Source: Hippopus hippopus (Eukaryota; Mollusca; Bivalvia; Cardiida; Cardiidae). Taken from it: a DNA stretch of 64,000 nt. Each line of letters begins with the position of its first letter. Position 1 is the stretch's first letter. The stretch spans positions 17,716,122 to 17,780,121 of the forward strand of contig OX328101.1 in NCBI GenBank assembly GCA_946811185.2, written 5' to 3'. The position numbers and the translations under genes were made by a program. Positions 63,842 to 64,000 of this stretch are shown here, one piece after another. A model generated the notes under the pieces. It worked only from the letters and a program-made list of their open reading frames with translations. It made no database searches and had not been told where the DNA came from.

Positions 63842-64000
63842 TGACTCTTTATCACACAATTCTTACTATTGAAGAAACAGCCTGAAGAAAAAGGCTTTTG
63901 TAAACATGATGGGAGAAGGAGAAAATGTAAGGGGAGGTAACCAGTATTTTCTCCTTTTCCCATAATGTTTTCTACCCAATCAAAGACAGAAATCATCATT
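63842..64000 (-). repeat. Family A MITE, reverse, cut by the window end
   Basis: CTCTTTATCACACAATTC at the left. The stem centre carries an insertion (AAATGTAAGGGGAGGTAACC). Confidence 0.75.

Overview
This is animal nuclear DNA: AT-rich, intron-dominated and full of transposons. The tRNA-derived SINEs, the pearl/HINE-like elements with tandem-repeat cores and the divergence of the coding exons fit a marine bivalve mollusc. I infer a venerid-like clam with low confidence.

One host gene is recognisable, on the + strand: afadin (AFDN; Drosophila canoe), the actin-binding scaffold of adherens junctions. Thirteen exons (20917-61180) splice in a continuous, phase-consistent frame. They encode the second Ras-associating domain (exons A-C), the forkhead-associated domain (D-E), a linker (F), the DIL/dilute domain (G-L) and the start of the PDZ domain (M). 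A 48-base phase 0-0 candidate cassette exon (62181-62228) would add 16 residues inside the PDZ domain. RA1 and the start codon must lie upstream, and the rest of PDZ and the C-terminus downstream. I found no exon in 1-20916.

Everything else is repeats, named here for reference. Family A is a MITE of about 225 bp with TTAA target sites, TTAA-CYCTTTACC ends and a nearly perfect 67-nt palindromic core. I recognise roughly 80 copies or pieces, about a quarter of the window. Its '+' orientation is the one whose palindrome centre reads GGTTACC. Family B is a second group of TTAA-ended elements with a different palindrome (GTGTAGATCAAGATCAGAC...), in about 20 copies and with more than one type of end. 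SINE-1 is tRNA-derived (about 300 bp, tail AATC repeats, about 10 copies) and SINE-2 has one copy. HINE-1, -2 and -3 are three Helentron/pearl-like families with tandem-repeat cores and a shared 3' terminus. Elements X (two inverted copies), Y (two direct copies) and a 192-bp element with 6-bp target duplications are smaller families. There is also one 2.3-kb hAT with a perfect 8-bp duplication, one internally deleted mariner, several foldbacks and two minisatellites.

Layout: 1-20.9 kb is non-coding, with the hAT at 14.9-17.2 kb. The RA2, FHA and linker exons lie at 20.9-31.1 kb. The DIL exons lie at 32.8-40.9 kb and include the mariner at 34.9-36.3 kb. A 20-kb intron (40.9-61.0 kb) carries HINE-1 and -2, element Y and dense family A/B copies. 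PDZ begins at 61.0 kb. Nested insertions give a relative chronology: family A inserted into SINE-1; HINE-1, HINE-3, X and the 192-bp element all inserted into family A; a SINE-1 copy inserted into family B.
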